Part shown: piece by piece, positions 26,893-34,132 of the stretch
Layout of the letters: each line of letters begins with the position of its first letter
Position numbering within the stretch: the stretch's first letter is position 1
DNA from: Tranquillimonas rosea
GTDB lineage: Bacteria > Pseudomonadota > Alphaproteobacteria > Rhodobacterales > Rhodobacteraceae
DNA: 64,000 nt
Assembly (NCBI RefSeq): GCF_900111315.1
Contig: NZ_FOGU01000003.1
Span: 159,718-223,717 of the forward strand
Reading direction: 5' to 3'
Notes under the pieces: generated by a model
Databases searched by the model: none
What the model was told of the DNA's origin: nothing
What the model saw: the letters and a program-made list of their open reading frames with translations, nothing else
Position numbers and translations under genes: made by a program

Positions 26893-27441
26893 ATGACCGA
26901 CACGATCGAGATACCTGAGCGCGACTGGGGCAAGGTCCACGTCTTCACGCTGGACCTTCGCGCCGACGAGGTCCCGGCCTTTACCACCCCGGACGATTCC
27001 GGCTGGCCGCTGAAACGGGCGCTCGGCGCGACGCATCTGGACCCCGAACGGGTCGAGGTGCTGGCCACGCGCGAGCTGACCGGAATGGGCCTGTCGGGCT
27101 ACCTCGTCGAGGGACAGGGCGTGCAGGAGGCGCAGGTCGTCCCCGACCGCGCGCGGCTCGATGCGCTGACCGGGCATGTCGTGGTCCTGCCGTCCGTCGC
27201 CTTGGGCACAGGGGCGCAGACGCTGAGACCGACGGCGCCGCTGGCCCATTTCGCCACCTACAGCGAAACGCCGGCCCGCCCCGCCAATGAACGGCTCGAA
27301 TCCGAAAGCGCGCGCGGCACGCTCACCGGCGGGCGCACCGATCCCGCCCCGGCGGGCCAGGGATCGCGCGCGCGGCTGATCGCCGTGATCGCGGCACTCG
27401 CCGTGGCGGCGCTGCTGCTGGTCTGGGCCTTCGCCGGATGA
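26893..27441 (+). CDS. Conserved hypothetical protein between pyrB and pyrX, C-terminal membrane anchor
   Basis: 182 residues. A soluble N-terminal domain (about 1-115, with WGKVHVFTLDLRADEVPAF and VEVLATRELTGMGLSGYL) is followed by a low-complexity linker. A single hydrophobic helix (LIAVIAALAVAALLLVWAFAG) ends the protein, so it is a tail-anchored type with the bulk in the cytoplasm. No catalytic motif is recognised. Its stop overlaps the next start (ATGA), so it is coupled to the PyrX gene. A role linked to pyrimidine enzymes at the membrane is inference from location only. Confidence 0.82.
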   Translation: MTDTIEIPERDWGKVHVFTLDLRADEVPAFTTPDDSGWPLKRALGATHLDPERVEVLATRELTGMGLSGYLVEGQGVQEAQVVPDRARLDALTGHVVVLPSVALGTGAQTLRPTAPLAHFATYSETPARPANERLESESARGTLTGGRTDPAPAGQGSRARLIAVIAALAVAALLLVWAFAG

Positions 27442-28721
27442 CCGAACGCACGCTGATCCACGATGCCCGCCTGATCGACCCCGAGCGCGGGAGAGATGCC
27501 GCCGGCGCGCTTCTGGTCGAGGACGGCCGCATCGCCCATGTCTTCGACACGCCGCGGCCCGACGACGTCACCTGCGATGCCCGCGTGGACGCGGGCGGAA
27601 AGTGCCTTGCGCCCGGCATCGTCGACCTCGGCGTCAAGGTGTCCGAGCCCGGCGAGCGCCACAAGGAAAGCTTCGGCTCGGCCGGTCTGGCGGCGGCGGC
27701 GGGGGGCGTGACGACGATTGTCACCCGGCCCGACACCGACCCCGCCATCGACACGCCGGAAGTGCTGGAATTCGCCGCCCGCCGCGCCAATGCCGACAGC
27801 CCGGTGAACGTCGTCCCGATGTCCGCCCTGACCCGCAACCGGGCGGGACGCGAGATGGTCGAGATCGGCTTCATGCTCGATGCCGGCGCCGCCGCCTTCA
27901 CCGATTGCGACCGGGTGATCGCCGATACCAAGGTGATGCAGCGCTGCCTGACCTATGCCCGCGGCCTGGGCGCGCTGGTTCTGGCCCACCCGCAGGATCC
28001 GGGCCTGTCCGCCGGCGCCAGCGCGACCAGTGGCAAGTTCGCCGCCCTGCGCGGGCTGCCCGCCGTCACGCCCATGGCCGAGCGGATGGGCTTCGACCGG
28101 GACATGGCGCTGGTCGAGATGACCGGCGCCCGCTACCACGCCGACCAGGTAACCAGCGCCCGCACCCTGCCGCCGCTTGAGCGGGCCAAGCAGAACGGCT
28201 TCGACGTGACCGCCGGGGTCTCGATTCACCACCTGACGCTGAACGAACTGGACGTCGGCGACTATCGCACCTTCTTCAAGGTGAAGCCCCCGCTGCGCTC
28301 CGAGGACGATCGCCGCGCTGTCGTCGAAGCGGTGGCGAGCGGCCTGATCGACGTGATCTCGTCGATGCACACGCCGCAGGACGAAGAAAGCAAGCGCCTG
28401 CCCTTCGAAGAGGCGGCGAGCGGCGCGGTGGCGCTCGAGACGCTGCTGCCGGCGGCGATGCGGCTCTATCACGCGGGCGACCTCGACCTGCCGACGCTGT
28501 GGCGGGCGATGGCACTGAACCCCGCGCGGCGGCTGGGCCTGCCCGGCGGACGGCTGGGCGCGGGCGCCCCGGCGGACCTCGTGCTGTTCGATCCGGACGC
28601 GCCCTTCGTGCTGGACCGCTTCACGCTGAGATCGAAGTCCAAGAACACGCCGTTCGACGGGCAGCGCATGGAGGGCCGGGTGCTGGGCACCTGGGTCAAC
28701 GGACGGCGCGTCTTCGGATGA
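27438..28721 (+). CDS. pyrX: Dihydroorotase-family protein lacking zinc ligands (PyrX/pyrC' type)
   Basis: 427 residues, the length and order of class I dihydroorotases: metal-site strand, AAAGGVTTIVTRPDTDP near residue 92, SIHHLTLNEL near 262, KVKPPLRSEDD near 283. The metal-binding D-x-H-x-H reads D-L-G-V-K-V (63-68), so both His ligands are gone. The catalytic Asp of the T-D-H-A-P motif is Met in S-S-M-H-T-P (Met near 310). Normal activity is therefore unlikely. Such homologues are known as structural partners of PyrB in dodecameric complexes, which fits the pyrB operon. The catalytic enzyme is probably the other dihydroorotase at 63377. Confidence 0.92.
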   Translation: MTERTLIHDARLIDPERGRDAAGALLVEDGRIAHVFDTPRPDDVTCDARVDAGGKCLAPGIVDLGVKVSEPGERHKESFGSAGLAAAAGGVTTIVTRPDTDPAIDTPEVLEFAARRANADSPVNVVPMSALTRNRAGREMVEIGFMLDAGAAAFTDCDRVIADTKVMQRCLTYARGLGALVLAHPQDPGLSAGASATSGKFAALRGLPAVTPMAERMGFDRDMALVEMTGARYHADQVTSARTLPPLERAKQNGFDVTAGVSIHHLTLNELDVGDYRTFFKVKPPLRSEDDRRAVVEAVASGLIDVISSMHTPQDEESKRLPFEEAASGAVALETLLPAAMRLYHAGDLDLPTLWRAMALNPARRLGLPGGRLGAGAPADLVLFDPDAPFVLDRFTLRSKSKNTPFDGQRMEGRVLGTWVNGRRVFG

Positions 28722-28761
28722 TCCTGCGCGCGCGCCTCACCCCCACGAAGAGGGAAACGAC

Positions 28762-29337
28762 ATGCTGATCCTGGTGGCCGTGCTGGCCTACCTCCTGGGC
28801 TCGATCTCGTTCGGGTTCGTCATGGCGCGCCTGTTCGGGCTGGGCGACCTGCGCCAGATCGGCTCGGGCAATCCCGGCGCCACGAACGTGCTGCGCACCG
28901 GGAACAAGCTGGCGGCGTTCCTGACGCTGGTGCTCGACGCGGGAAAGGGCGCGATCGCGGTGATCGCCGCGCGGCTGCTCCTGGGCGAAACGGCGGCGCA
29001 GGTGGCGGGGTTCGCCGCGTTCGCGGGGCATTGCTACCCGGTCTTCACCCGCTTTCTCGGCGGCAAGGGCGTGGCCACGTTCCTGGGAACGGCGCTCGCG
29101 CTGTCGTGGCCGGTGGGCCTGATCTCGTGCGCGCTGTGGATCGGCACCGCCGCGCTGCTGCGCATCTCGTCGCTGTCGGCGCTCGTCTCGGCGGCGCTGA
29201 CGCCGGTCGCGGCCTTTGCCCTGGGGCGGTCCGACCTGTCGCTGCTGCTGGCGTTGCTGGCGGTGCTGGTGTTCTGGCGCCACCGGGGCAACATCGTGCG
29301 GCTGGCGCGCGGGATCGAGCCGAAGATCGGGAAGTGA
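28762..29337 (+). CDS. plsY: Glycerol-3-phosphate acyltransferase PlsY
   Basis: 191 residues, usual length. This inner-membrane enzyme transfers acyl groups from acyl-phosphate to glycerol-3-phosphate, the first step of phospholipid synthesis. The three conserved loop motifs are present: GSGNPGATNVLR (near 36), GHCYPVFTRFLGGKGVAT (near 88) and the C-terminal FWRHRGNIVRL (near 173). Five hydrophobic helices surround them. It is downstream of the PyrX gene by 40 bp, possibly in the same transcript. The next small gene starts inside its stop codon. Confidence 0.96.
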   Translation: MLILVAVLAYLLGSISFGFVMARLFGLGDLRQIGSGNPGATNVLRTGNKLAAFLTLVLDAGKGAIAVIAARLLLGETAAQVAGFAAFAGHCYPVFTRFLGGKGVATFLGTALALSWPVGLISCALWIGTAALLRISSLSALVSAALTPVAAFALGRSDLSLLLALLAVLVFWRHRGNIVRLARGIEPKIGK

Positions 29338-29594
29338 CCGACGCCTTTCGCCGCGCATTCGACGCGCTGCCGGAGGGTACCTTCACCGGCACGGCCCACG
29401 GGCGCCGCTGGGTGGTCGCCAAGACCTCGTGGGCCGACGGTCGCAGCCGGAAACTCTGGGCCGAGGCCGAGGACGGCGATCACGTCAGCCTGAACCTCTA
29501 CACCCTGCGCGACGGGCGCCAGCGCCTGCGGCCCTGCGAAATGTCCGACGACAAGGTCGTGGCGTTCGTGCTGGCGCTGGTGCCGGATCAGTAG
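29334..29594 (+). CDS. Conserved hypothetical small protein
   Basis: 86 residues with a GTG start at 29334 that overlaps the plsY stop (GTGA). This is a soluble alpha/beta-like sequence with no signal or membrane helix: GTFTGTAHGRRWVVAKTSWADGRS followed by KLWAEAEDGDHVSLNLYTLRDG. It ends at 29594 and overlaps the end of the convergent gshA by seven bases. No function is recognised. The clean overlap, codon use and beta-rich pattern support a real gene. Confidence 0.75.
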   Translation: MTDAFRRAFDALPEGTFTGTAHGRRWVVAKTSWADGRSRKLWAEAEDGDHVSLNLYTLRDGRQRLRPCEMSDDKVVAFVLALVPDQ

Positions 29595-30958
29595 CTGTAG
29601 TCGCCGAAAACGCGGGTCACGTCGCCGTTCCAGTCCCCCTCGTAGCGAGCGATCAGCTCGTCCGCCGGGGTCTGGCCGGTCTCGACCGTTTCTTTCAGCG
29701 CGTTCAGGAAATGGCTCTCGTCCGGCAGCATGCCGCCGGCGCCCTGCCGGCCGCGCGCCTTCAGCCCGCGATCGGCAATGGCGACTACCTCGCGGGCGAG
29801 ATCGTGCATCTTCACGCCGTTCGCCTCGGCTTGCAGGCCGTGGACCGAGGCCGAGACGCGCAGCGCCTCGCGGGTTTCGGCATCCCAGTCCTTCACGAGG
29901 TCCCAGGCGGCATCCAGCGCGTTACGGTCGTAGGTCAGCCCGACCCACAACGCCGGCAGCGCGCAGAGCCGCCGCCACGGGCCACCGTCGGCGCCGCGCA
30001 TCTCGATGAACTTCTTCAGCCGCGCCTCGGGGAAGATCGTCGTCAGGTGGTCCGCCCAGTCCGACAGCGTCGGGATCTCCCCCGGCAGCGCCGGCAGCTC
30101 GCCCCTGAGAAAGTCGCGGAACGACTGGCCGAGCGCGTCAATGTACTGCCCGTCGCGGTAGACGAAGTACATCGGCACGTCGAGCGCGTAGTCCACCCAC
30201 CGCTCGAAGCCGAAGCCGTCCTCGAACACGAAGGGCAGCATGCCGGTGCGGTCGGCGTCGAGGTCGCGCCAGATGCGGCTGCGCCACGACTTGTGGCCGT
30301 TCAGCCCGCCCTCGAAGAACGGCGAATTGGCGAAAAGGGCCGTCGCCACCGGCTGCAGCGCCACCGCGACGCGCAGCTTGCGGACCATGTCAGCCTCGGA
30401 CCCGAAGTCGAGGTTCACCTGCACCGTGCAGGTCCGGTACATCATCTGCGTGCCGTGGGTGCCGACGCGGCCCATGTAGTCGGTCATCAGCTTGTAGCGG
30501 CCCTTGGGCATGCGGGGCATGTCCTCGTGCCGCCAATGGGGCGCGGCGCCGAGACCGATGAAGCCCGCGCCGATCCCGTCGGCCACCGACTTCACCTCGG
30601 CGAGGTGCTGGTTCACCTCGTCGCAGGTCTGGTGGATGTTCTCGAGCGGGGCGCCCGACAGTTCCAGTTGCCCGCCCGGTTCGAGAGAAACGTTCGCGCC
30701 GTCCTTCTCGAGCCCGATGATCAGGCCGCCCTCTTCCACCGGGCTCCAGCCGAAGCTGTCGCGCAGCCCTTCGAGCATCGCCCGGATCGAGCGCGGGCCG
30801 TCATAGGGCAGCGGCTTGAGCGTGTCCTTGCAATAGCCGAACTTCTCGTGCTCGGTGCCGATCCGCCAATCCTCGGGCGGCTTGCACCCGGCCTCGAGAT
30901 AGGCCGCAAGCTGCGAGACGTCTTCGATCGGGCCACCGCCGGACTGGGGAATGGACAT
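29588..30958 (-). CDS. gshA: Glutamate-cysteine ligase (alphaproteobacterial/plant type)
   Basis: 456 residues, the length of the plant/alphaproteobacterial GCL group. It forms gamma-glutamylcysteine, the first step of glutathione synthesis. Visible: WRIGTEHEKFGYCKDTLKPLPYDG near residue 31, a LEPGGQLELSG metal/nucleotide region near 92, TCTVQVNLDFGSEADM near 180, and NSPFFEGGLNGHKSWRSRIW near 212. The start is ATG at 30958. It is a single gene with a convergent neighbour on its 3' side. Confidence 0.96.
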   Translation of the reverse strand: MSIPQSGGGPIEDVSQLAAYLEAGCKPPEDWRIGTEHEKFGYCKDTLKPLPYDGPRSIRAMLEGLRDSFGWSPVEEGGLIIGLEKDGANVSLEPGGQLELSGAPLENIHQTCDEVNQHLAEVKSVADGIGAGFIGLGAAPHWRHEDMPRMPKGRYKLMTDYMGRVGTHGTQMMYRTCTVQVNLDFGSEADMVRKLRVAVALQPVATALFANSPFFEGGLNGHKSWRSRIWRDLDADRTGMLPFVFEDGFGFERWVDYALDVPMYFVYRDGQYIDALGQSFRDFLRGELPALPGEIPTLSDWADHLTTIFPEARLKKFIEMRGADGGPWRRLCALPALWVGLTYDRNALDAAWDLVKDWDAETREALRVSASVHGLQAEANGVKMHDLAREVVAIADRGLKARGRQGAGGMLPDESHFLNALKETVETGQTPADELIARYEGDWNGDVTRVFGDYSY

Positions 30959-31022
30959 GGGTACTAACTCCGAACGTGGCCGCGCCTCAGAAGCCCTGAC
31001 GTGGATTCATCGGCGGAGGAAG

Positions 31023-31538
31023 TCAATGCAGGCGCGGCCGATCCTTGCGCCAGACCGTGCCCCCCTGAACAGGGGATTTCGACAGGCGCGAGAGCACATC
31101 CTCGGTGCGCAGATCGGGGAACCGGGCAATCACGTCCAGCATCGCCTCGGCGCCTTCGGCATCCGTGGGGATCGACAGGTTGGTGCCGTCGCCGCCGACG
31201 ACATCCCATTGCGCCCGCCCTCCGGGCAGCGCGGTCAGCCCCAGGAAGGTGATGTCGTCGGTCGCCACGACGCCCCCGGTCAGCGGTCCGAAATACCCGA
31301 GCTGCCCTTCGACCAGCTGCACCACGCCCGGCCCGCCGCCGCCCCTACGGAAGCGGCCGCGCTGAATGCCGGACACCGCCAGCGCGACGCCGCCCAGCAC
31401 CACGACGATGCCGATCCACAGCATCAGTCCGCCCGTGACCAGCGCCCACCAGAGGCCGAGCAGGATCGCCCCGCCCCCGGCCAGCGCCTCGCGCCAGCGC
31501 CACATGAGGGCGCGGACCTGCGGACGGACAAAGCTCAT
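31023..31538 (-). CDS. Hypothetical membrane protein, two helices plus soluble domain
   Basis: 171 residues. Its start ATG overlaps the stop of the GNAT gene (ATGA) and has AGGAGG upstream. A basic N-terminus is followed by two adjacent hydrophobic helices (ALAGGGAILLGLWWALV and LMLWIGIVVVLGGVALAVSG). The soluble domain after about residue 70 contains GQLGYFGPLTGGVVATDDITFLGLTALP and a Trp/Asp-rich segment. No known family is named with confidence. It is at the 3' end of a rsmE-GNAT-this gene unit. Confidence 0.82.
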   Translation of the reverse strand: MSFVRPQVRALMWRWREALAGGGAILLGLWWALVTGGLMLWIGIVVVLGGVALAVSGIQRGRFRRGGGGPGVVQLVEGQLGYFGPLTGGVVATDDITFLGLTALPGGRAQWDVVGGDGTNLSIPTDAEGAEAMLDVIARFPDLRTEDVLSRLSKSPVQGGTVWRKDRPRLH

Positions 31539-32371
31539 GAGACCTCCTGCGGGCCATCGAAGAAACACAGGGCCAGCGTGCCGATCCGCTCGAATCCGAG
31601 CCCGCGATAGGCCCGCAGCGCGGCGTCGGAAGCGGCGAAGCATACCGCGCGAGAGACGCCCCGCTCACGCGCCGCTGTCAGGTGCAGCGCCACCGCCCGC
31701 CGCGCCAGCCCCTGCCCCCGGCGTTCCGGCGGGACGTAGACGCCGCCAATCTGCACGATTTCGGGCAGAGCGGCGTTGAACCCCGTCATCGCGAGCGGTG
31801 TGTCACCGTCGAACAGCATGACATGCGATCCCACCGCGATTGCGGCGTCGACCTCGGACGCGGCGCGGCTGCGCGCGCGGTCCTGCGGGATGCCGAGCGT
31901 CTCCATGACGTACTGGCTGCGCCACTCGATCGCCGTGTCGCGCGGAACCTCGGCCAGCGGCAGGATCCGCCCCGGCCCGTCCGGCACCGCCAGCGGCGAC
32001 AGGTCGCGGGCCAGCAGCGGCTCGTCGGAATCCAGAGTGGTCCGCGCCCGGCCCAGCCCGGCCGCGGAAACGAGCGGCCGCAGATACTCGGCCGCGCCGA
32101 TGGCGTGGGTCACGGTCCGGCCACGCAGCAGCGCCGACGCCGCCTCCCAGTCGCCGGAGGGCAGGATGGGAAAGACCGCGCCGCCGCGGGTGACCGTCAG
32201 CGCGTCGGTGACCTCGTCCCCGTCCCGCGCGATCCAGAACGTCGGAGCGTGGTCCGCCGCACCGTCGAGCCCGTAGCGGTCGAGGTTCGCGCGCGGAAAC
32301 ATCGCGACGTCGCCGTGCCGCTTCAGGAACCGCTCGATATCGGGCAGGTCTTCCGCGCCGGCCGGGGTCAT
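31535..32371 (-). CDS. GNAT family N-acetyltransferase with extra N-terminal domain
   Basis: 278 residues, about twice a single GNAT domain. The C-terminal half carries the acetyl-CoA site: GGVYVPPERRGQGLARRAVALHLTAARERG (near 215-245), followed by FAASDAALRAYRGLGFERIG, the typical motif B. The N-terminal half (about 1-130) has no clear motif and may be a degenerate second domain. The substrate is unknown. Its ATG overlaps the rsmE stop (ATGA), so translation is coupled. Confidence 0.9.
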   Translation of the reverse strand: MTPAGAEDLPDIERFLKRHGDVAMFPRANLDRYGLDGAADHAPTFWIARDGDEVTDALTVTRGGAVFPILPSGDWEAASALLRGRTVTHAIGAAEYLRPLVSAAGLGRARTTLDSDEPLLARDLSPLAVPDGPGRILPLAEVPRDTAIEWRSQYVMETLGIPQDRARSRAASEVDAAIAVGSHVMLFDGDTPLAMTGFNAALPEIVQIGGVYVPPERRGQGLARRAVALHLTAARERGVSRAVCFAASDAALRAYRGLGFERIGTLALCFFDGPQEVS

Positions 32372-33090
32372 GCCCAATCTCCCAACGCCTGCTGCCACAG
32401 TGTCATGGCCGCGACGGCGGCGGTATCCGCCCTCAGGATGCGCGGGCCGAGACTGACGGTGCGGACCTGCGGGAGGGCCGCGAGCCGCCCCCGTTCGGCC
32501 TCGGAAAACCCGCCCTCGGGCCCGATCAGGATGGCCCAGGGACCGCGCTGCGCCCCTTCCAACCCGTGCGCCATGCCCGCCTGCGCCTCGTCGCAGAACA
32601 TCATCGCGCGGTCGGCGTCCCAGCCCAACACCAGATCGCTCAGCTTGTGCAGCCCAGTGACCTCGGGGACGAAGGTGCCGCCGCATTGCTCGGCCGCCTC
32701 GATGGCGTGGGTCTGAAGCCGGTCCTGCCGGATGCGCTCGGAGTTGGTGAAGTCGGTCTGCACCGGCACGATCCGCGCCGCGCCCATCTCGGCGGCCTTC
32801 TCGACGATGAAGTCGGTGCGGGCCTTCTTGATCGGCGCGAACAGCAGCCACAGGTCCGGCGGCCGGCGCAAGGGCGCGGTCTGCGCGCGGCAGAGCAGCA
32901 CGCCTTTCTTCTTGCCGGTCTCGGCGACCTCGGCCCGCCACTCGCCATCGGCCGAGTTGAACAGCGCGACCTCGGCGCCGACAGCGAGCCGCATCACGTT
33001 GAACAGGTAGTTCGCCTGCGCCGGCGACAGCGCAACGGTTTGCTCTGCCCCGAGGGGCTGGTCTACAAAGAGTCGGACTTTTGCAGCCAA
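32368..33090 (-). CDS. rsmE: 16S rRNA (uracil-1498-N3)-methyltransferase
   Basis: 240 residues. A SPOUT methyltransferase that modifies U1498 in 16S rRNA. It has an N-terminal PUA-like part (RLFVDQPLGAEQTVALSPAQANYLFNVMRL), then LWLLFAPIKKARTDFIVEKAAEMGA near 78 and the knotted SAM site ILIGPEGGFSEAE near 190, with SLGPRILRADTAA near 215. No ATG fits; the TTG at 33090 gives the family N-terminus (MAAKVRLFV) and has GGGGG upstream. It is divergent from ubiA with only 14 bp between the starts, so promoters must lie in the coding regions. Confidence 0.95.
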   Translation of the reverse strand: MAAKVRLFVDQPLGAEQTVALSPAQANYLFNVMRLAVGAEVALFNSADGEWRAEVAETGKKKGVLLCRAQTAPLRRPPDLWLLFAPIKKARTDFIVEKAAEMGAARIVPVQTDFTNSERIRQDRLQTHAIEAAEQCGGTFVPEVTGLHKLSDLVLGWDADRAMMFCDEAQAGMAHGLEGAQRGPWAILIGPEGGFSEAERGRLAALPQVRTVSLGPRILRADTAAVAAMTLWQQALGDWA

Positions 33091-33104
33091 GGGACCCCCC
33101 GATC

Positions 33105-34070
33105 ATGAGCCAGGCGACGACGACCGGACCTGAAGGCCAAGTGGCCGACGCCGTCAAGGGGAACTGGGTCGACAGGCTCGCCCCCGCGGCCACCCGGCCC
33201 TACCTGCGGCTGTCGCGCGCCGACCGGCCCATCGGCACCTGGCTGCTGCTTCTGCCCTGCTGGTGGGGACTGTTGCTCGCGGCTCTCAGCCAAGGGCGGT
33301 TCACGTGGTTCGATGCCTGGATCTTCGCCGGATGCGGCATCGGCGCGTGGCTGATGCGCGGTGCCGGCTGCACCTGGAACGACATCACCGACCGGCATTT
33401 CGACGGCGCGGTGGCGCGCACGATGTCGCGCCCGATCCCGTCGGGGCAGGTCAGCGCGAAGCAGGCCTTCGCTTGGCTCTGCGCGCAGGCGCTGACCGCC
33501 TTCTGTATCCTGCTGACCTTTCCGCCCGCCGCCATCGCGCTCGGGATCGGCTCGCTCGGGCTGGTCTGCATCTATCCGTTCGCCAAGCGGTTCACCTACT
33601 GGCCGCAGATCTTCCTGGGCCTCGCCTTCAACTGGGGCGCGCTTCTGGCCTGGACGGCGTCGACCGGATCGCCGGGATGGCCAGCGGTCGCGCTCTACCT
33701 CGGCGGCATCTGCTGGACGCTGGTCTATGACACGATCTACGCCCACCAGGACAAGGAGGACGACGTCCTGATCGGCGTGAAGTCCACCGCGCTGCTGTTC
33801 GGGTCGGCCACGCGGCGATGGCTGATCGGCTTTGCCGCCGCCACCGTGTCCCTGATGGGGCTGGCTGTGCTGCTGGCGCTGGTCGGTCCGGCCGGCCCAC
33901 TGACGCTCGCCGTGGCGTTCGGGGCGCCCTGGGCGATGGGTTGGCACCTGTTCTGGCAGATCCGGACGGTCGATATCGATGACCCGGACCTCTGCCTGCG
34001 GCTATTCCGATCGAACCGGAACGCCGGGCTGATTCCGGTGGGACTTTTCGCCTGTGCCCTTCTGGTCTGA
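33105..34070 (+). CDS. ubiA: 4-hydroxybenzoate polyprenyltransferase
   Basis: 321 residues. This membrane prenyltransferase attaches the polyprenyl tail to 4-hydroxybenzoate in ubiquinone synthesis. The two Asp-rich motifs that hold the prenyl diphosphate and Mg2+ are present: NDITDRHFDGAVARTMSRPIPSG (near 95) and YDTIYAHQDKEDD (near 218). Several hydrophobic helices alternate with them. The ATG at 33105 is the likely start, although its ribosome site is weak. An alternative TTG at 33081 would overlap the divergent rsmE start. Confidence 0.96.
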   Translation: MSQATTTGPEGQVADAVKGNWVDRLAPAATRPYLRLSRADRPIGTWLLLLPCWWGLLLAALSQGRFTWFDAWIFAGCGIGAWLMRGAGCTWNDITDRHFDGAVARTMSRPIPSGQVSAKQAFAWLCAQALTAFCILLTFPPAAIALGIGSLGLVCIYPFAKRFTYWPQIFLGLAFNWGALLAWTASTGSPGWPAVALYLGGICWTLVYDTIYAHQDKEDDVLIGVKSTALLFGSATRRWLIGFAAATVSLMGLAVLLALVGPAGPLTLAVAFGAPWAMGWHLFWQIRTVDIDDPDLCLRLFRSNRNAGLIPVGLFACALLV

Positions 34071-34132
34071 TTGCACGGCCCGCCGCCCGGCGGTATTCAC
34101 CGCGCAGACAGAGGCAACATAATCGGACCCCG

